Source of the DNA: an uncultured bacterium | GTDB taxonomy: Bacteria > Patescibacteria > JAEDAM01 > Absconditabacterales > Absconditicoccaceae | DNA length: 14,884 bases | Reading direction: 5' to 3' | NCBI GenBank assembly: GCA_903904545.1 | Contig: CAIVDB010000061.1 | Coordinates: 1-14,884 of the forward strand | In this document: one piece after another, positions 14,211 to 14,884 of the stretch | How the letters are laid out: every line of letters begins with the position of its first letter | How positions within the stretch are numbered: the first letter of the stretch is position 1 | Translations under genes and position numbers: made by a program | The notes under the pieces: model-generated | What the model was told of the DNA's origin: nothing | Database searches by the model: none | The model's input: only the letters and a program-made list of their open reading frames with translations

Positions 14211-14884
14211 ATGAAAAAGATTTTTCTTTCAGCGATTAGCTGTGTAACTCTTGCAGGAATATTATTTCCTTCCCTTTCTTTTGCTAGAAATAGCGATTGT
14301 AGAGAAGTAGAATTTGATGGCGGAACTGTTTGTGTCTCTATCGACAGCATCTCTAGTACAAGGTTTGAACTCCAAACCGATCGTATTGATGGAGCAGGAA
14401 CACTAAGATGTGATATTCTTTTGCCTGACAATACCCTCAAAACTGTCGCTGCCTGTAATGGTCAATTTACCTACAATGGCGATGATGATGAAGGGACTAT
14501 CAAACTTTGGATAAGAAACAATGAACAAGCTCCTACAGATTGGGAGGATAAACCTAGTAGCAGCAGTGTCCGAACCTATCCACAATGGGGATATGATTTT
14601 GATAATTGAGAACGAAGTGATACAAATTATGATGATAATGACTCTAGTTCCAATGGAGATACTGATAATTTCTCTATCTCTGCCTCTCCTTCTTCTCCTG
14701 ATGAAGATGAAGAAATTGATGTGACAGTCAAGGCTCGTGATGGGTCTACTACTGATGATTCTTATAGAGGTACCGTAAGATTTAAGGTCCAGAGAAAATC
14801 TGGTTCTTCTCGAATCACTGCTTCTTCTTCTCTCTATGATCTCAATAGAACTTCTTACACTTTCACCTCTTCTGATGATGGTGA
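14211..14884 (+). CDS. Large secreted repeat protein, 5' part
   Basis: The open frame runs 224 codons to the window edge under code 25. Residues 1-25 are a signal peptide (MKKIFLSAISCVTLAGILFP then SLSFA, cut before RN). A beta-rich domain with four cysteines follows (about 26-125; CREVEF, TVCVSI, LRCDI, AACNG), possibly with two disulfides. An acidic Ser/Asp linker comes next (SDTNYDDNDSSSNGDTDN), and then, from about residue 154, a segment that looks like an Ig-like surface domain (EEIDVTVKARDGSTTDDSYR, GTVRFKVQRKSG, YTFTSSDDG). TGA at 14607-14609 is Gly133, and standard-code annotation would stop at the linker. It is probably a surface or adhesion protein and, given its consensus promoter, probably well expressed. 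Confidence 0.8.

Overview
The window reads sensibly only if UGA encodes glycine (genetic code 25). This points to a candidate-phyla-radiation bacterium of the Gracilibacteria (BD1-5) or Absconditabacteria (SR1) type; the sequence does not separate the two. The evidence is consistent across genes. In-frame TGA codons fall at invariant glycines just after the ClpC Walker A motif (VE-G-LAQKI), in DnaA (RELE-G-AL), in the Nudix strand SW-G-FPKG, in the SufB/D motif SH-G-A, and in the chorismate mutase and deaminase. I count 31 sense UGAs in 12 genes. Every complete gene I call ends in TAA or TAG, never TGA. The DNA is AT-rich, Shine-Dalgarno sequences are mostly absent, and several promoters show a 16-bp spacer.

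Layout. Positions 1-99 may be the tail of a preceding gene. At 142-672 (+) lies a four-helix membrane protein with its own terminator. A minus-strand block follows (837-3556): a ZIP metal transporter, a detached 3' fragment of a second alanine racemase gene, a zinc nucleoside deaminase with 8 of its 11 glycines written UGA, and a full alanine racemase. Two short orphan genes of unknown function (3688-4173 and 4367-4726, both minus) each carry a promoter and hairpin terminator. A ClpC-type AAA+ unfoldase runs from 5057 to 7633 (+), and after its terminator come a small membrane protein and an AroQ chorismate mutase. Two more orphan genes (8519-8956 and 9084-9479, minus) follow the same promoter-gene-hairpin plan.

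The right third is dominated by a tightly packed minus-strand operon. From promoter to end it encodes a secreted or membrane protein (13445-13930), a short SufB/D-like protein, a Nudix hydrolase, a protein with a signal segment and C-terminal anchor, a small membrane-anchored protein, and DnaA as the last gene. A TTGACA-16-TATAAT promoter then reads the other way into a large secreted repeat protein that runs off the window.

Read in the standard code, dnaA would appear as pieces. The deaminase, the dnaA-operon membrane proteins and the 107-residue membrane protein would be partly or wholly missed. UGA use is very uneven: alr, the first membrane protein and the four orphan genes have none, while two small proteins use it for many of their glycines. 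Intergenic DNA carries several short dispersed repeats and palindromes. No tRNA, rRNA, CRISPR array, transposase or clear oriC was seen.
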